A stretch of DNA of 64,000 nucleotides, from contig NZ_CP007451.1 of NCBI RefSeq assembly GCF_000626635.1, positions 4,508,501-4,572,500 of the forward strand, in the 5' to 3' direction. Below, one piece after another: positions 26,485 through 35,914 of the stretch. The notes under the pieces are model-generated. The model ran no database searches. It was not told the DNA's origin and saw only the letters and a list, made by a program, of their open reading frames with translations. This DNA is from Draconibacterium orientale (GTDB taxonomy: Bacteria; Bacteroidota; Bacteroidia; Bacteroidales; Prolixibacteraceae). The position numbers were made by a program, and so were the translations under genes. Within the stretch, counting starts at the first letter, position 1. Each line of letters opens with the position of its first letter.

Positions 26485-27948
26485 CTATCCCGTAATTTTA
26501 TCGGGTAGTCCAATTACATTTACCGGTTTTTCGGCATCCGGTTTGGGCTCAAACATATCATTTGGTGTTAATTCGCACTCCTCAAGCATTTGCAGGCAAT
26601 ACTCCAGCTCGCCAAGGTTTTTGGTTACGTTGTTTGTGCCGAACGAGAACTTTATTCCTGCTTCTTTGGCCATTTTTATCATTTCAGCACCTGGTGTTTT
26701 ATAACGGGCATTTATTTCCAGTGCGATACCGTTATCAGCCAAAACTTTTACTACACGTTGCATACGTTCTTTTGTCCAGAGCTGGTCGTATTCGGGCATT
26801 AATTCATCCGGCAAAACGGTTGGATTCACGTAAATATCCACCGGCTCCTGCGAGAAAATGGCTTCAATCTTCTCAACCAGATCGTCCATAAACTGCTGCT
26901 TATCGTCCACCCACACTTCTTCAGGTATCCAAATACGGTTTCGGCGTCCTTTTTTATCGGTAAAGGTCATGGCATCGGTAAACACATAATCAAATTCAGC
27001 CACTGCTTCCGGCGAAAACAGTGTTACCCATTCGCGGCCTTCAGCCTGCATTCCTTTATAAGTTGGGCTGCCTTTTACTTCGTTCATATAGGCGTACAAC
27101 GATTCATCGTTGGTTACCGGAAAATACAGGCCGCAGTTGGGTGCCACCCCATAGTTTATTCCCAAACGCTGCGAATTTTCCGCCAGATCGTCGAGTGTTA
27201 ATCCGCCTTTTAAGTGTATGTGGTAATCCACCAACGGAAAACCGGCAAACATCAGTTTGGTAACTTTTGTATCCCACTCTTTATCCACTTCGGGAGTTGC
27301 CGGTTCTGCTTCAGGCAGTGCTTTTACACGAATATTCCGGTAATACGTTGTACTGCCAGGATCATGCGCCTGCAACGCAAATGTGCCGTGGCTTAACTTT
27401 ACATTTTCGCCCCCGTCCCATCGCCACGGATTTTCAGGTTCGGTGTATTCATTTACTTTTACATCATTCACAAAAACTTCAACAACATTTTCCACCACTT
27501 TAATGCGCATGGTAAACCACTCGTTATCGCCAGCAAGCGGATAATAAACGTTGCGCACATTGTATATACTTCCGGTTTTTCGTCGCTCGGGAAATTTAAC
27601 AGAGCCACGATACGAATTATTCACCTGAATTTCGTAGCCTTTTGCCGGCCATCCTTCTTCCTGGTATTCGGTATGAATAAATACGCCCGAATTGGAATGC
27701 TCCAGAGCTTTTATTTCAGCTTCAAATTCAAAGTTTTTAAAATCGCCGTTGTAAAACAGGTGTGATCGTTCTCCGGCACATTTTATCATTCCATTTTCAA
27801 CGCTTATACTCTCCGGATTTTCGCCCGCTTTTTTCCAGCCATCCAGTGTTTCGCCATCGAAAATAGTTTGCCACTCTCCCACCGGAACTTTATTCTGGCA
27901 AGCGGTAAAAACGAATAAAATAATTAGAGGAAAAAATAACTTTCTCAT
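26485..27948 (-). CDS. Lipoprotein with DUF1080 (3-keto-disaccharide hydrolase) domain fused to a PHP-like domain
   Basis: A lipoprotein signal ends in F-T-A-C at residues 14-17. Residues about 25-210 are a DUF1080 LamG-like jelly roll: I-F-D-G-E-T-L-D-G-W-K, then S-G-V-F-I-H-T-E-Y, then G-Y-E-I-Q-V-N. From about 240 a PHP-type metal hydrolase starts with D-Y-H-I-H-L (H-x-H at 243-245), continuing to F-S-F-G-T-N-N near 455. Secreted DUF1080 proteins act on 3-keto-glycosides, and PHP domains are phosphoesterases. The fusion suggests two-step processing of a sugar derivative at the cell surface or in the periplasm. The MlrC lipoprotein gene lies just upstream on the same strand. The product is 487 residues. 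Confidence 0.85.
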   Translation of the reverse strand: MRKLFFPLIILFVFTACQNKVPVGEWQTIFDGETLDGWKKAGENPESISVENGMIKCAGERSHLFYNGDFKNFEFEAEIKALEHSNSGVFIHTEYQEEGWPAKGYEIQVNNSYRGSVKFPERRKTGSIYNVRNVYYPLAGDNEWFTMRIKVVENVVEVFVNDVKVNEYTEPENPWRWDGGENVKLSHGTFALQAHDPGSTTYYRNIRVKALPEAEPATPEVDKEWDTKVTKLMFAGFPLVDYHIHLKGGLTLDDLAENSQRLGINYGVAPNCGLYFPVTNDESLYAYMNEVKGSPTYKGMQAEGREWVTLFSPEAVAEFDYVFTDAMTFTDKKGRRNRIWIPEEVWVDDKQQFMDDLVEKIEAIFSQEPVDIYVNPTVLPDELMPEYDQLWTKERMQRVVKVLADNGIALEINARYKTPGAEMIKMAKEAGIKFSFGTNNVTKNLGELEYCLQMLEECELTPNDMFEPKPDAEKPVNVIGLPDKITG

Positions 27949-28196
27949 GTTTATTGGTTTAGATTATTAATGGTGAAGTTGTCTAAAGTCAATCTGAAAA
28001 ACTGCAAGCAACATCTTGATTCCATTGGCTTTAGCTAATTTTTCTTCCGTAGCTATGGCTATGCAAGAAAAATGGAGCTTCGCCACTGAGAATCAATATG
28101 TCACTCTCGAAATTCCCGCTTAACTTTTGACAACTTCGGTTTTTAAAACTAAAGAAAAAATCGTTAGCAGAATAACGATTGACAATTTGTTTTAAA

Positions 28197-28236
28197 AATT
28201 AAGGCGCTTGCACCAAATGTTACAAACGCCTTAATT
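28197..28236 (-). terminator. Terminator of the MlrC gene
   Basis: AATTAAGGCG and CGCCTTAATT form an exact 10-bp stem with a 20-base loop, placed just after the minus-strand MlrC stop. The long loop lowers confidence. Confidence 0.6.
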
Positions 28237-28240
28237 TCTT

Positions 28241-29797
28241 TTATTCATCAGCCAGTGGGATCAGTCGTGCTGAAAGATCTGGATCGGCCATGTCCTTATC
28301 CAACGGGAACATTGGGCGATGAATTCGTTTATACCCCAGCCGCTCCAAATCCTGGTCAACACCACCGGGAGTAAGCGCCATCAGCCAACCGGCGCGCATA
28401 TTGTAAAGCTCCGGAACCAGGTAGCCAATTTTAACTACTACAATGTCGGCTTCGCGCGGATACAGACTCAAATCAGTAAAATCAGTTTCGTGATGGTAGG
28501 GTTTCCGTTTTTTAGTCACAATCACATCAACACTGCCAATATTAATCACCACTTCGGTTTCGGCGTACCTGTCACCCTCTTTAATGGCTTCTACCCTGCC
28601 GGTTAGTTCAAGTGGCCCGCAATAACGATCATCCACTTCTGCTCCAACCATACCTGTAACGGTTTCGCCAATGCCGGCTTCAACAGCTTTGGCAACAAGA
28701 TCGGGCCCCGGAATTGATGCATAAATTAACGATGGCCCGTTTTTCTTTTTAAATTCTTTTCGCCGAAGGATTTCGTTCAATGTCCAGGTAACATCTCCGG
28801 CACCACCAGCCGTAGGATTGTCGCCCATATCGCTGATGATAAATGGCTTTTCTTTAAAGGCAATTGCGCGGTCCAAACATTCGTCCAAAGAGGCTACCGG
28901 AGCCACAAATTCAAACTGTTCGCGTACATCCCAAAAGGCCTGCGCCAGTTCTTCGGCCGATTTTGTTACTGCTTCTTTGTCGTCGCCGTAAGCCATAACC
29001 ACCGCACGGTTGCGGGGCTCGTCGGCCCATGCGTAGCCCACCCAAATGGCGGCATCATTAACGCCTTCGCGCGCTGCTGCCGGGGCAACTTTGGCATAAA
29101 GGCTTTTCCCCGGTTCGATGCGGGTACTGGTTTTTTCGCCGGGCAATAATATCGGAACCGGAATCCAGGCTTTGTATTTTGGTTTGCCTAAACCGCTCTC
29201 CAACCGGTCGAGCAAATTGGTTAACGCACGTTTTTTCGATTCAATCGCATCTTCGTGTGGTGCCATGCGGTAGCAAGTAATCATATCGCTGTAATGTGCC
29301 AGTCGCTCTGTTACATTTCCGTGCAAATCCATCGATGTAGATATCAGCACATCATCACCAATTACTTTACGAATGCGTTCGATAAAATCGCCTTCCGGAT
29401 CATCAAGGCCAACCACACTCATTGCTCCGTGAATATCGAAAAATAATCCATCGTAAGGCATATTTTCCTTTAAGCGGTCGAGTGTTTCACCCACCAGCGT
29501 TTCGTAGGCCTCGCGGGTTACAATTCCTCCGGGCAGTGCATGGCCGCGCAAAGTCGGGAACCACTCAGCCCGTTGACGCGTAGCCGCCGTATCGTCCATA
29601 AACGGATAGTAACTGAATATTTCCTCGCCGCGACGGGCCTGAAACGCCTCAATACCCGACTGTGCAGGCGAAAAAGTACTCGATTCAATGGCCAAACCGG
29701 CAATGGCAACACGCGGCAGTTTGTTCTCCTTTTTCTCTTTGCAGCCCAAAGTAAACACCATGGCGGCAACTAAAAATCCTAAAACAATTCGTCTCAT
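28241..29797 (-). CDS. M81 family metallopeptidase (MlrC), lipoprotein
   Basis: The N-terminus is a lipoprotein signal (L-G-F-L-V-A-A-M-V-F-T-L-G-C). The body has the MlrC layout: V-A-I-A-G-L-A-I-E-S-S-T-F-S-P near 30, F-F-D-I-H-G-A-M near 118, T-S-M-D-L-H-G-N-V near 153 and Y-R-M-A-P-H-E-D near 176. These Asp, His and Glu residues match the zinc ligands of the family. MlrC enzymes were first known from microcystin breakdown, but most relatives have other, unknown amide or peptide substrates. The C-terminal MlrC domain follows from about 315 (D-M-G-D-N-P-T-A-G-G). At 518 residues it is full length. A TAAATTTG box lies at 29835-29842. Confidence 0.88.
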   Translation of the reverse strand: MRRIVLGFLVAAMVFTLGCKEKKENKLPRVAIAGLAIESSTFSPAQSGIEAFQARRGEEIFSYYPFMDDTAATRQRAEWFPTLRGHALPGGIVTREAYETLVGETLDRLKENMPYDGLFFDIHGAMSVVGLDDPEGDFIERIRKVIGDDVLISTSMDLHGNVTERLAHYSDMITCYRMAPHEDAIESKKRALTNLLDRLESGLGKPKYKAWIPVPILLPGEKTSTRIEPGKSLYAKVAPAAAREGVNDAAIWVGYAWADEPRNRAVVMAYGDDKEAVTKSAEELAQAFWDVREQFEFVAPVASLDECLDRAIAFKEKPFIISDMGDNPTAGGAGDVTWTLNEILRRKEFKKKNGPSLIYASIPGPDLVAKAVEAGIGETVTGMVGAEVDDRYCGPLELTGRVEAIKEGDRYAETEVVINIGSVDVIVTKKRKPYHHETDFTDLSLYPREADIVVVKIGYLVPELYNMRAGWLMALTPGGVDQDLERLGYKRIHRPMFPLDKDMADPDLSARLIPLADE

Positions 29798-30268
29798 ATC
29801 TTTCTAAAAATTTTAAACAACACTACAATAAAAACAAATTTACGCAGAATTGCAGTAACGGGGATGAGATTATTCAGAATTGTTTGAAAGCAATTATACC
29901 GACGCCACATCGAAATAAGCCTTATTTCAGTGAATTACTCTTTTCAATCGGCATTAACCATTGTAATTTCGCTGTTTTGATTAAGGCTCACACTGAAATA
30001 CAATTGGTATTACCCGTTTATGCAGGAATAGTTGAAAAAAATGGGAAGCCAGGAATCTCGTATCTCATTTTGTCTATTTTTACACCATTAAATAAACACC
30101 GGAAATGAGAACAAGCAATAACATAGCCAAACCGAAATCGGTTTACATCGATCGCGAGAAATTGCTGATGTTTCTCTTTATCTTCTCCGAACTCTGATTC
30201 CTAACATTTCCTTTCCCCAAACCGATTAACATTCAATTTTAGCAATCGTTGTTCTTTATTATTTTTTA
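29798..30268. other. Divergent intergenic region
   Basis: This is 471 bases between the MlrC gene and the radical SAM gene. It should hold both promoters; a TAAATTTG -7-like box for MlrC is at 29835-29842. A 74-codon frame at 29884-30108 has no recognisable features and is not called. Confidence 0.45.
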
Positions 30269-31510
30269 ATGAAAACGTATTATAACTGGCTGAATCAGCT
30301 GGTGAACAATAATAAGTCTGCTTTTTCGGAGTGGACAAACCTTAACTGGTTAAACAGCTGTTCAGCGCAGGAAGCGCAGGAAAAGAAAATAGTTTTGCTG
30401 GATAAGGCGGAAAATATATTATTTAAGGGCACCAAACCGTATTACAAACAGATATCAAACGGGTGTAAACTTTGCGGGCTGGGCCAATGGAGCTGTTTGT
30501 TTATTACCGGCAAATGTAACGCCTCGTGTTTTTACTGCCCCACATCGCAGCAGGAAGACCATTTGCCTACCACCCAAAACCTGAGTTTTGCCGATCCGGC
30601 AGCATTTGCCGAGTACATTAACCATTTCCGGTTTAAAGGCGTGAGTTTTAGTGGCGGCGAGCCTTTGTTACAGTTCGATAGAACACTAAACTACCTGAAA
30701 CAAGTGCGCCGAAAATGTAACCCGGACACCTATATATGGATGTACACCAACGGAATTCTGGCCGAAACGCAAAAGTTCAGAAAACTGGCGGCAGCCGGAA
30801 TTAACGAAGTGCGTTTTGATATAGGCGCCACAGCATTCCGACTCGATAAAATTGCTGCGGCAAAAGGTATTATCCCCGTAATTACGATTGAAATACCGGC
30901 GGTACCCGAAGAACTGGAACGTTTAAAAAAGCTATTGCCCGAAATGGTAAAAGCCGGCGTATCGAACCTGAATTTGCACCAGCTTCGGCTTACGCAACAC
31001 AACGTAAAACAATTGTCGAAACACAACTACACCTACATTCATGCCGAGCAGCCCGTGGTTTTAGAATCGGAACTGGCCGCTTTGGAACTAATTGCTTATG
31101 CCCACGACCATTCCATCGATATTGGCATCAATTACTGTTCCTTTCATTTTAAAAACCGCTTTCAGAAAGCCGGATTTCGCAATAAGGTAGCTACGGCGCT
31201 GGCCAACGATGAAGATGTGCTTACCCAAAACGGTTATATCAGGCGTTTTACCGACACCGGAATTGGCTACGATTCCATCCGGATATTTGATGAAAAACCC
31301 GATCGATTGGCCGTTCAGGAATTTCAGCTAAAAGACAAAACCTACTATTATTCGCGGCAGGCAGTGTTGAATACGGTAGCGATTGATTCAGCAATTAAAG
31401 ACAAAATAGACAGGCTGCTTGCTGCCGAACCAAGGGAAATCCCCGACGATCCGCTGTTGTTTCGGATATGGCAACTGGAATATATTGAGGCGGGATTAAG
31501 GGAGTATTAA
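30269..31510 (+). CDS. Radical SAM protein with extra cysteine cluster
   Basis: C-N-A-S-C-F-Y-C at residues 83-90 is the C-x3-C-x2-C motif that binds the 4Fe-4S cluster and S-adenosylmethionine, and F-S-G-G-E-P near 130 is the GGE motif. Four more Cys just upstream (G-C-K-L-C-G-L-G-Q-W-S-C) and an I-N-Y-C-S near 290 could hold a second cluster. The 413-residue protein resembles the PFL-activating-enzyme-like group. No substrate protein or peptide gene is adjacent, so the reaction is unknown. It is cytoplasmic and seems to be a single transcription unit. Confidence 0.85.
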   Translation: MKTYYNWLNQLVNNNKSAFSEWTNLNWLNSCSAQEAQEKKIVLLDKAENILFKGTKPYYKQISNGCKLCGLGQWSCLFITGKCNASCFYCPTSQQEDHLPTTQNLSFADPAAFAEYINHFRFKGVSFSGGEPLLQFDRTLNYLKQVRRKCNPDTYIWMYTNGILAETQKFRKLAAAGINEVRFDIGATAFRLDKIAAAKGIIPVITIEIPAVPEELERLKKLLPEMVKAGVSNLNLHQLRLTQHNVKQLSKHNYTYIHAEQPVVLESELAALELIAYAHDHSIDIGINYCSFHFKNRFQKAGFRNKVATALANDEDVLTQNGYIRRFTDTGIGYDSIRIFDEKPDRLAVQEFQLKDKTYYYSRQAVLNTVAIDSAIKDKIDRLLAAEPREIPDDPLLFRIWQLEYIEAGLREY

Positions 31511-31593
31511 AAACTAAACATGAAATTCTTAGCAGGTAAATTCAATGCGGAACATTTACTTAAAATCTGTACCGAAATCATTTACTGATATTT

Positions 31594-32316
31594 TCACCTG
31601 TTAAGAATGAGTAAAACACTGGCTATAAGCGTTAAAATTGTATTTATTATTTTAAAACTACTTACTGATAAAGACGCATTTAGCTGTTTACCCAAAATCG
31701 TTCCGGATAAAAGGATTGGAGTAAACAACAGGGCCGTTTTTATTGTATGAACAGTTAATAATCCGGCATATTTATAGCCAACAATTGCAATGGCAGCCGT
31801 AATTACACTAAACCACGCAAATATTTCGCGAAATTGCTGATTACTGACCTTCGCTTTATTCAGAAACAAGGCTAAAGGAGGCCCACTTATGGAAATAAGC
31901 CTGCTTATAAAGCCAATAAAAGCACCTGCCAAGGGGTAAAACACACCGGGAATTGACGCAACGCTGCTTTCTTTTTTTACCATCGAAACCAGCGTTAATA
32001 CTATAAAAAACGCACCCGAAATATTTACCAACATATTGTTATTCACCCAATTTAAGACACTTACGCCCACCAGCGTAAAAATACCGCCTGTAGCAATTAA
32101 AGCGCCTGCTTGTTTATCAATAAGCTTTTCAGTCTTATTTTGCAATACAATCAGTACCGATGCAATGAAGTTACATATCATTAAAACCGGAATAATTTCT
32201 TTTGGCGTGTACCAAGTCAGCAAAACCGGCAACGATAAAAGAGCAAAACCAAAACCGGTAAGTCCTTTTACAAAGCTTGAAATTACTACCGTAACAACTA
32301 CCCAGATGTTTAGCAT
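31594..32316 (-). CDS. TSUP (TauE/SafE) family anion permease
   Basis: This inner-membrane protein of 240 residues has about eight hydrophobic helices. The start at 32316 gives M-L-N-I-W-V-V-V-T-V-V and the conserved G-L-T-G-F-G-F-A-L-L-S-L-P-V-L-L of the family near residue 20; a longer frame start at 32364 would overlap the YeiH end. The second family repeat, I-S-G-P-P-L-A-L-F-L, is near 150. TSUP permeases move sulfite, sulfonates, sulfoacetate or similar organic anions. The start is 2 bases from the YeiH stop, so the two are co-transcribed from the promoter at 33258. Confidence 0.88.
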   Translation of the reverse strand: MLNIWVVVTVVISSFVKGLTGFGFALLSLPVLLTWYTPKEIIPVLMICNFIASVLIVLQNKTEKLIDKQAGALIATGGIFTLVGVSVLNWVNNNMLVNISGAFFIVLTLVSMVKKESSVASIPGVFYPLAGAFIGFISRLISISGPPLALFLNKAKVSNQQFREIFAWFSVITAAIAIVGYKYAGLLTVHTIKTALLFTPILLSGTILGKQLNASLSVSSFKIINTILTLIASVLLILNR

Positions 32317-32318
32317 AA

Positions 32319-33242
32319 CTATAATTTTAAGAGAAATAAGGAAACTGCAGCCGTAATGACCCACAATGAAATACCAAGTGCAAAACTTTTTACTCCCGAT
32401 TGTTTTACCTGTTTAATGGTAATATTTGATCCGATAAGCAACAACGCGACTACCATTCCGCGTTTTCCGAGCCAGGTGAAATGCACGAAACTTTCTTCTA
32501 ACTCGGGGAAACTATTGGCGAAAAGAATGGCTACAACAAAAAACAGGATAAACCATGGAATCGTTACCGATTTTTGCTTTTGTTCTTTATTAACTACAGA
32601 AACAACGATTGACAGCGGAATAATCCACAAGGCCCTTATCAGCTTTACGGTAGTGGCTATTTGCAAAGCCTTTTCACCATAAATTGCTCCGGCTCCTACC
32701 ACCGAGCTGGTATCGTGAATAGCAATTGCTGCCCAGTTGCCAAAGGTCTCCTGGCTTAAACCAAGCTGGTGCCCAATAAACGGAAACAACAGCAAAGCTA
32801 CGGCATTAAGCACAAACACAACAATCAGCGCAAAAGAGTTCTGATAGTTTTTACTGCCCAATATTGGCGCCACGGCGGCTATGGCACTACCCCCGCAAAT
32901 TGCCGTTCCGGAGGCAATAAGCAAGGTTATATTTTTTTCAACTTTAAATAATTTGCCGAGCAAAATACCCAACGCCATAACAAGTGTTACCGATAAAAAC
33001 GTTTGAAAAAAACCACTTTTCGATGCTGTTATAACATCGTTAAGGTTCATGCCAAATCCGAGCAAGACAATTGAAATTTGTAGAATTTGTGATGTGTGTT
33101 TGTGAAAATTTTGCGGTTTAAATCCCAGTAAAGAAAACAGAATACCTGCAGAAAGTGCCATGGCTGGCGAAACAAAAGGCAAAAGACAAGCAAAAAGCAG
33201 GAGTTTGTACAACCAGTTGATTTTAATTACATCTTTTATCAT
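32319..33242 (-). CDS. YeiH family putative sulfate exporter
   Basis: This polytopic membrane protein has about ten helices and belongs to PF03601 (YeiH/YadS-like). Conserved segments are L-L-G-F-G-M-N-L near 75, S-G-T-A-I-C-G-G-S-A-I-A-A near 120 and A-I-H-D-T-S-S-V-V-G-A-G near 180. I use the ATG at 33242 because a promoter -7 box at 33258-33265 lies across the longer start at 33260. Family members are linked to export of sulfate or other inorganic anions when organosulfonates are degraded. The LysR gene upstream on the same strand is a likely regulator. Confidence 0.87.
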   Translation of the reverse strand: MIKDVIKINWLYKLLLFACLLPFVSPAMALSAGILFSLLGFKPQNFHKHTSQILQISIVLLGFGMNLNDVITASKSGFFQTFLSVTLVMALGILLGKLFKVEKNITLLIASGTAICGGSAIAAVAPILGSKNYQNSFALIVVFVLNAVALLLFPFIGHQLGLSQETFGNWAAIAIHDTSSVVGAGAIYGEKALQIATTVKLIRALWIIPLSIVVSVVNKEQKQKSVTIPWFILFFVVAILFANSFPELEESFVHFTWLGKRGMVVALLLIGSNITIKQVKQSGVKSFALGISLWVITAAVSLFLLKL

Positions 33243-33257
33243 ACAGCTATTTTTCTG

Positions 33258-33289
33258 CAAAAATACCTGTATGATATAATCAAATCAAA
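33258..33289 (-). promoter_or_regulatory. Bacteroidota-type promoter for yeiH-TSUP
   Basis: On the minus strand TTTG (33286-33289) is followed after 20 bases by TATTTTTG (33258-33265), fitting the TTTG-N19-21-TAnnTTTG consensus. It sits 16 bases before the chosen YeiH start. Confidence 0.6.
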
Positions 33290-33312
33290 TAGTAAATATT
33301 AATAGTAAATAA

Positions 33313-34200
33313 CTAAAAGTTATAATGAAATAGAAAATTTTCGAAAAGTTCAACTTGCCTGTTTTTGTGCCCGGGAATAAAAGCCATTCTAAACTTACGG
33401 TGCATTGCAAAGTCTTTAACATTCAGTTTAACAAGGCTTTTCATATACAATTCTGTTGGCACTGCTTTTTCAGAAACAATAGCCAAACCATCAAAATCCT
33501 GAAGAAAGTTTTTTATTGCCTCGGTACTTCCCAAATGAATAAGTGTGTTTAGCTGTTCAAAATCAAGACCTTTGCTTTTTAGGGCTTTTTTTATTACTTC
33601 CAAAGTGCCGGAGCCCTGTTCGCGCAAAACAATCGGCAACTGAAGCAAATCTTCCTTTGTAATTACACTACGCTTGGCATAAACGCTGTTTCGGCCTGTT
33701 ACTACAATCAGTTCGTCGTTGAGAAAATCCTTGTATTGAATTCCCGGTTGCGACGAATGGTTTTCAACCAGGGCAACATCTACCTTGTTTTCCAGCAAAA
33801 GTTTTTCCATTTCAAAAGAATTGCCATTCATTAAATGAATATGGATTTTGGGGTAGCGTTTATGAAACGATGCAATTACCCGGGGAAGCACATATTGCGA
33901 AATGGTAGAACTGGCTCCAATTATAAATTCGCCCAAAATACTTTGGTTTATTTGGCTAATCTCGAAATTCAGGTCGCGGTATTCTTTTTCAATTTGTTTA
34001 AAAGCATTGTAAACCTTTTTTCCCGCCCTAGTTAAGTAGATCTTATTTCCTTTGCGATCGAAAAGGTTCGTGTTGTATTTACTCTCCAGCTCTTTTATGT
34101 GCCGGGTTACCGCCGGTTGACTAATGTGCAGGTTATCGGCCGCTTTTGAAAAGCTTAGGAGTTCGGCCACCGATATAAAAACAGTATCTCTGTAATCCAT
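33313..34200 (-). CDS. LysR family transcriptional regulator
   Basis: This 295-residue protein starts at the ATG at 34200. The winged HTH covers residues 1-60: L-L-S-F-S-K-A-A-D-N-L-H-I-S-Q-P-A-V-T-R is the recognition region and N-L-F-D-R-K-G-N follows. The effector domain from about 90 (G-E-F-I-I-G-A-S-S-T-I-S-Q) resembles the CysB/CbbR/CysL group. Together with the neighbouring YeiH and TSUP genes, this suggests control of a sulfur-anion response, which is inference. The frame runs 21 codons further up, but that part is unlike the family. Confidence 0.92.
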   Translation of the reverse strand: MDYRDTVFISVAELLSFSKAADNLHISQPAVTRHIKELESKYNTNLFDRKGNKIYLTRAGKKVYNAFKQIEKEYRDLNFEISQINQSILGEFIIGASSTISQYVLPRVIASFHKRYPKIHIHLMNGNSFEMEKLLLENKVDVALVENHSSQPGIQYKDFLNDELIVVTGRNSVYAKRSVITKEDLLQLPIVLREQGSGTLEVIKKALKSKGLDFEQLNTLIHLGSTEAIKNFLQDFDGLAIVSEKAVPTELYMKSLVKLNVKDFAMHRKFRMAFIPGHKNRQVELFENFLFHYNF

Positions 34201-34270
34201 TTTTTTAGCTAACAAAATACTAATGTAACAAAAATGCTGGCTGAAACTATTTCCGTGTGGCATTTACGAT

Positions 34271-35602
34271 TTATTGTTTCTCGTACTTATCCTGCGGATT
34301 ATGTGCTTTAAAACTGATGGCCGAAATTACGAGTATAATCCCGAGCAAGGCATAAATGGCATACGAATAGCTGCCCAGATGCGAATGCGACAAACTAAAT
34401 ACAATTGGCCCCAGCGCGCTGAAGAAAACGATAATAGCCATTACAAATCCGGTGATTTTCCCCAGGTGATCGCGGCCGTAAAAACGAGGCCACGTTACGC
34501 TTAACAGCACATTGTACATGCCGCTTGGTATTCCGCTACCGATAATAAATGCATAGTAGTAAAACCCGGTGTTTATATTGGCCAGTGCAATTAAAGCCAC
34601 CACCATTCCGGCCAGCATAAGGTAAAGCAGGTACTGCAGTTTTATGCGGTCGCTAATCCATCCGCCAACAAATGCCAGTACCACCGAAATCATCGAAATG
34701 GGAATAAATACCGAAAGCGCCTGCTCTTTGTCGATGCCGGCCTCGCCAAACACCGAAACCAGGTGAAAGACATAGCCCGTAATAAACATGGCATAAATGG
34801 CCGATGGCAATACAAATAACCAAAAGGTTAGTCCGCTGCGTGCCTCTTTCAGCGTAAATTGTTTAAAGGGTTTAATGATAACATCGTGCTCTTTGTTGCC
34901 GTGTTTCTCTCCGTCAGGAATCTGGTCACAGTCTTCCGGGTTATCGCGAAAGAAAATAAACACAAACAGGAAAAAACCAACACCAATTCCCATTGCCATA
35001 AGCAACCAGGCCCAACGCCACGAGGTTCCTTCTATCAATAAATCGAAGCTAAGCGGCGCAATGGAAAACCCCATCGAAACAAATACCGAAGAAATACCGT
35101 TCACCAATCCTCTGCGGGCGATAAACCACTTCATCAGCATATTTCGTGAGACCATGGTAATTACGCCCTGCCCCGAGAAACGCAGCATAAAAAAGAATAC
35201 AATACACGTTGCCACAGCCACAGCCACATAACCAGGTGAACTTTGCGGAACTATGGCTTTTATAATGCGGTCGGACTGGCTGAACAGTACCAAAACAAAA
35301 CCCAGTGTTAGCGCTGCTGCCATGCCCACCCAACGGGCGCCGTATTTATCGTAGAGTGTACCCGCATAGGTAAGAATAAACGAACTGCCAATGGTTCCAA
35401 ACATATAGGCAGTGCTGATCTGGTCGCGGGAAATGCCAATACTATCGATCAAATAATCGGTGAATGTAGAAACGCCGGTTGTTTGTCCGGGCGCACTACA
35501 CAAAACACCAATGGTAGCGGCAAATAAAATTACCCATCCATAAAAAAACGGCACTTTTGATGGATTGAACGGAAAGTTGTTGTATTTCTGTTTGAGTTTC
35601 AT
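34271..35602 (-). CDS. MFS transporter (oxalate/formate antiporter-like group)
   Basis: This 443-residue inner-membrane protein has twelve predicted helices. The N-terminal P-F-F-Y-G-W-V-I-L-F-A-A-T and G-V-S-T-F-T-D-Y-L near 45 fit the monocarboxylate/OFA group, and G-T-L-Y-D-K-Y-G-A-R near 80 is the MFS loop 2-3 motif, repeated in the second half as G-W-I-S-D-R-I-K. A hydrophilic loop at about 220-250 joins the halves. It lies 70 bases upstream of the LysR gene on the same strand and may be in the same regulon. The substrate is not evident, but organic anions are likely for the group. Confidence 0.85.
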   Translation of the reverse strand: MKLKQKYNNFPFNPSKVPFFYGWVILFAATIGVLCSAPGQTTGVSTFTDYLIDSIGISRDQISTAYMFGTIGSSFILTYAGTLYDKYGARWVGMAAALTLGFVLVLFSQSDRIIKAIVPQSSPGYVAVAVATCIVFFFMLRFSGQGVITMVSRNMLMKWFIARRGLVNGISSVFVSMGFSIAPLSFDLLIEGTSWRWAWLLMAMGIGVGFFLFVFIFFRDNPEDCDQIPDGEKHGNKEHDVIIKPFKQFTLKEARSGLTFWLFVLPSAIYAMFITGYVFHLVSVFGEAGIDKEQALSVFIPISMISVVLAFVGGWISDRIKLQYLLYLMLAGMVVALIALANINTGFYYYAFIIGSGIPSGMYNVLLSVTWPRFYGRDHLGKITGFVMAIIVFFSALGPIVFSLSHSHLGSYSYAIYALLGIILVISAISFKAHNPQDKYEKQ

Positions 35603-35723
35603 TACTGCAAAGCTACTTATTGTTTAGCAACACGATGTACACTCGATGGACAGTGGTAGAAATGATAATGATTTGTTATTGAAGGAAGGAGGTATTGAGG
35701 GACTGAAGGAGACTTTAGCGTTG

Positions 35724-35769
35724 TTAAATGCGTTAATGCTTTAATGCTTAAATGCTTAAATGCTTAAAT
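35724..35769. repeat. Short tandem repeat of TTAATGC/TAAATGC units
   Basis: Five or six imperfect 7-8 base units follow each other (GTTAATGCT, TTAATGCT, TAAATGCT, TAAATGCT). The tract can change length by slippage. Confidence 0.75.
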
Positions 35770-35914
35770 TTTTTAGAGTTTGGTGAATCTGGTTGAGTTA
35801 TTTGCAGAACTGAAAAATTGCTAAATGTTCCCGTGAATCCCTGATTTGGGGTCGGTACCCGGAACGTGCGACAGATCTCTCCTCGTTCCTCGTCGAGATG
35901 ACAGTCTTCCCGAA

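Noticed and set aside
29884-30108. 74-codon frame between the MlrC and radical SAM genes
   Set aside because: No family likeness and it lies in the probable divergent promoter region.
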